A stretch of 7,090 nucleotides of DNA from Gammaproteobacteria bacterium (GTDB lineage Bacteria; Pseudomonadota; Gammaproteobacteria; Methylococcales; UBA2780): contig QNFJ01000114.1 of NCBI GenBank assembly GCA_003646305.1, positions 1 to 7,090 on the forward strand, given 5' to 3'. The stretch's first letter is position 1; every line of letters begins with the position of its first letter. The translations under genes and the position numbers were made by a program. The notes under the pieces were generated by a model. The model was not told the DNA's origin. It made no database searches and saw only the letters and a program-made list of their open reading frames with translations. This document shows positions 6,721 to 7,090 of the stretch, in pieces.

Positions 6721-6737
6721 AACCCTGGACAAGGGTT
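6721..6737 (+). promoter_or_regulatory. Inverted repeat AACCCT-N5-AGGGTT in the sqr leader
   Basis: A perfect 6-bp dyad with a 5-nt spacer, the most GC-containing dyad in the gap. It lies at the predicted start of P2, so it could be an operator or a 5'-end hairpin protecting the mRNA. No U-run follows, which argues against termination. Confidence 0.4.
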
Positions 6738-6761
6738 GAATAGAAATAATTAAAATAATTC

Positions 6762-6768
6762 AGAGGAG
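6762..6768 (+). promoter_or_regulatory. sqr: Ribosome binding site of sqr
   Basis: AGAGGAG lies 7 nt before the ATG at 6776, a strong and well-spaced Shine-Dalgarno that fixes the start of the oxidoreductase. Confidence 0.8.
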
Positions 6769-6775
6769 AATAAAT

Positions 6776-7090
6776 ATGGCTCGTATTGTAGTTTTAGGTG
6801 CTGGTATCGGCGGCGTCCCAATGGCCTTCGAAATGAAGGAAAATGCACGTCCTGAAGATGAAGTTATCGTTATTTCAGATAGCCCAACTTTTCATTTTGT
6901 CCCATCGAATCCCTGGGTTGCGGTAAAATGGCGGACTGCCGATGATATCAAGGTGGAGTTGGCTCCTGTCTTTCAGAAAAAAGGGATTACCTTTATCCAG
7001 CAGGCGGCGACGAAAGTTGACCCTGAAAATAACTGTATTGAAGTGGCTGACGGTACAAAAGTTGACTATGACTATTTGGTCATTGCAACT
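6776..7090 (+). CDS. sqr: Sulfide:quinone oxidoreductase, N-terminal part
   Basis: The first 105 residues of a gene that runs off the right edge (relatives are about 400-430 residues). SQR is a membrane-associated FAD enzyme that oxidises sulfide to polysulfide or persulfide and passes electrons to quinone. Visible features are the FAD-binding Rossmann motif GAGIGG at 8-13 near the N-terminus (MARIVVLGAG), a second strand VIVISD at 30-35, the characteristic FVPSNPWVAVKW at 41-52, and the second dinucleotide-contact strand DYLVIAT at 99-105. The FVPSNPW block strongly recalls the Acidithiobacillus ferrooxidans enzyme and separates it from general NADH dehydrogenases. The redox-active cysteines lie beyond the window, so activity cannot be checked. 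No signal peptide, as expected. It is divergent from the export operon, with its own strong ribosome site. Confidence 0.88.
   Translation, partial: MARIVVLGAGIGGVPMAFEMKENARPEDEVIVISDSPTFHFVPSNPWVAVKWRTADDIKVELAPVFQKKGITFIQQAATKVDPENNCIEVADGTKVDYDYLVIAT

Larger units (their letters stand above)
6513..6775. promoter_or_regulatory. Divergent control region between the RND operon and sqr
   Basis: A 263-bp, strongly AT-rich gap with both flanking genes reading outward, so it must hold the start signals of both unless sqr is read from elsewhere. I see no gene or RNA in it. It contains four short perfect dyads: 6572-6587 (AAATAT-N4-ATATTT), 6599-6612 (TTAGCA-TT-TGCTAA), 6630-6644 (AAAAACA-T-TGTTTTT) and 6721-6737 (AACCCT-N5-AGGGTT). 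It also holds a near-direct repeat, GCTAATATGATT at 6608 and GCTAATAGATT at 6648. Some dyads are expected by chance in AT-rich DNA. Confidence 0.7.

Overview
The window looks like chromosome from a Gram-negative, probably marine or sulfur-exposed gammaproteobacterium. This is inferred from moderate GC, outer-membrane and periplasmic export proteins, and a sulfide:quinone oxidoreductase resembling the Acidithiobacillus type. The exact taxon cannot be read from the sequence. No rRNA, tRNA, CRISPR, insertion sequence or phage gene is visible.

Layout. Five genes run leftwards on the minus strand. In transcription order they are: a 907-residue RND/MMPL-superfamily inner-membrane transporter (3789-6512); a 276-residue periplasmic LolA-like 'outer membrane lipoprotein-sorting' protein (2959-3789); an outer-membrane beta-barrel protein (1511-2920, or to 2947 from a TTG start); an MBL-fold metallo-hydrolase (517-1458); and the N-terminal 141 residues of a propionyl-CoA synthetase-type acyl-CoA ligase (1-424), cut by the window edge. 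A 263-bp AT-rich intergenic region (6513-6775) separates this block from a divergent plus-strand gene, the first 105 residues of a sulfide:quinone oxidoreductase (6776-7090), cut by the right edge.

How the genes may work together. The first three minus-strand genes are tightly packed: a 1-nt TAATG overlap, then 11 or 38 nt. Together they would span inner membrane, periplasm and outer membrane, which suggests a trans-envelope route for a hydrophobic or lipid-like substrate. The substrate is unknown. The metallo-hydrolase follows after 52 nt and may be co-transcribed. The acyl-CoA ligase follows after 92 nt, with its own strong Shine-Dalgarno and TATAAT-like hexamers, so it may have its own promoter. 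The divergent intergenic region holds several short dyads overlapping plausible promoters in both directions, so the export operon and the sulfide oxidase gene could share regulation; this is inference only.

Most genes belong to recognisable families. The least explained points are the role of the RND/LolA-like/barrel trio, an apparent roughly 100-residue insertion in the second periplasmic loop of the transporter, and the dyad-rich control region next to sqr.
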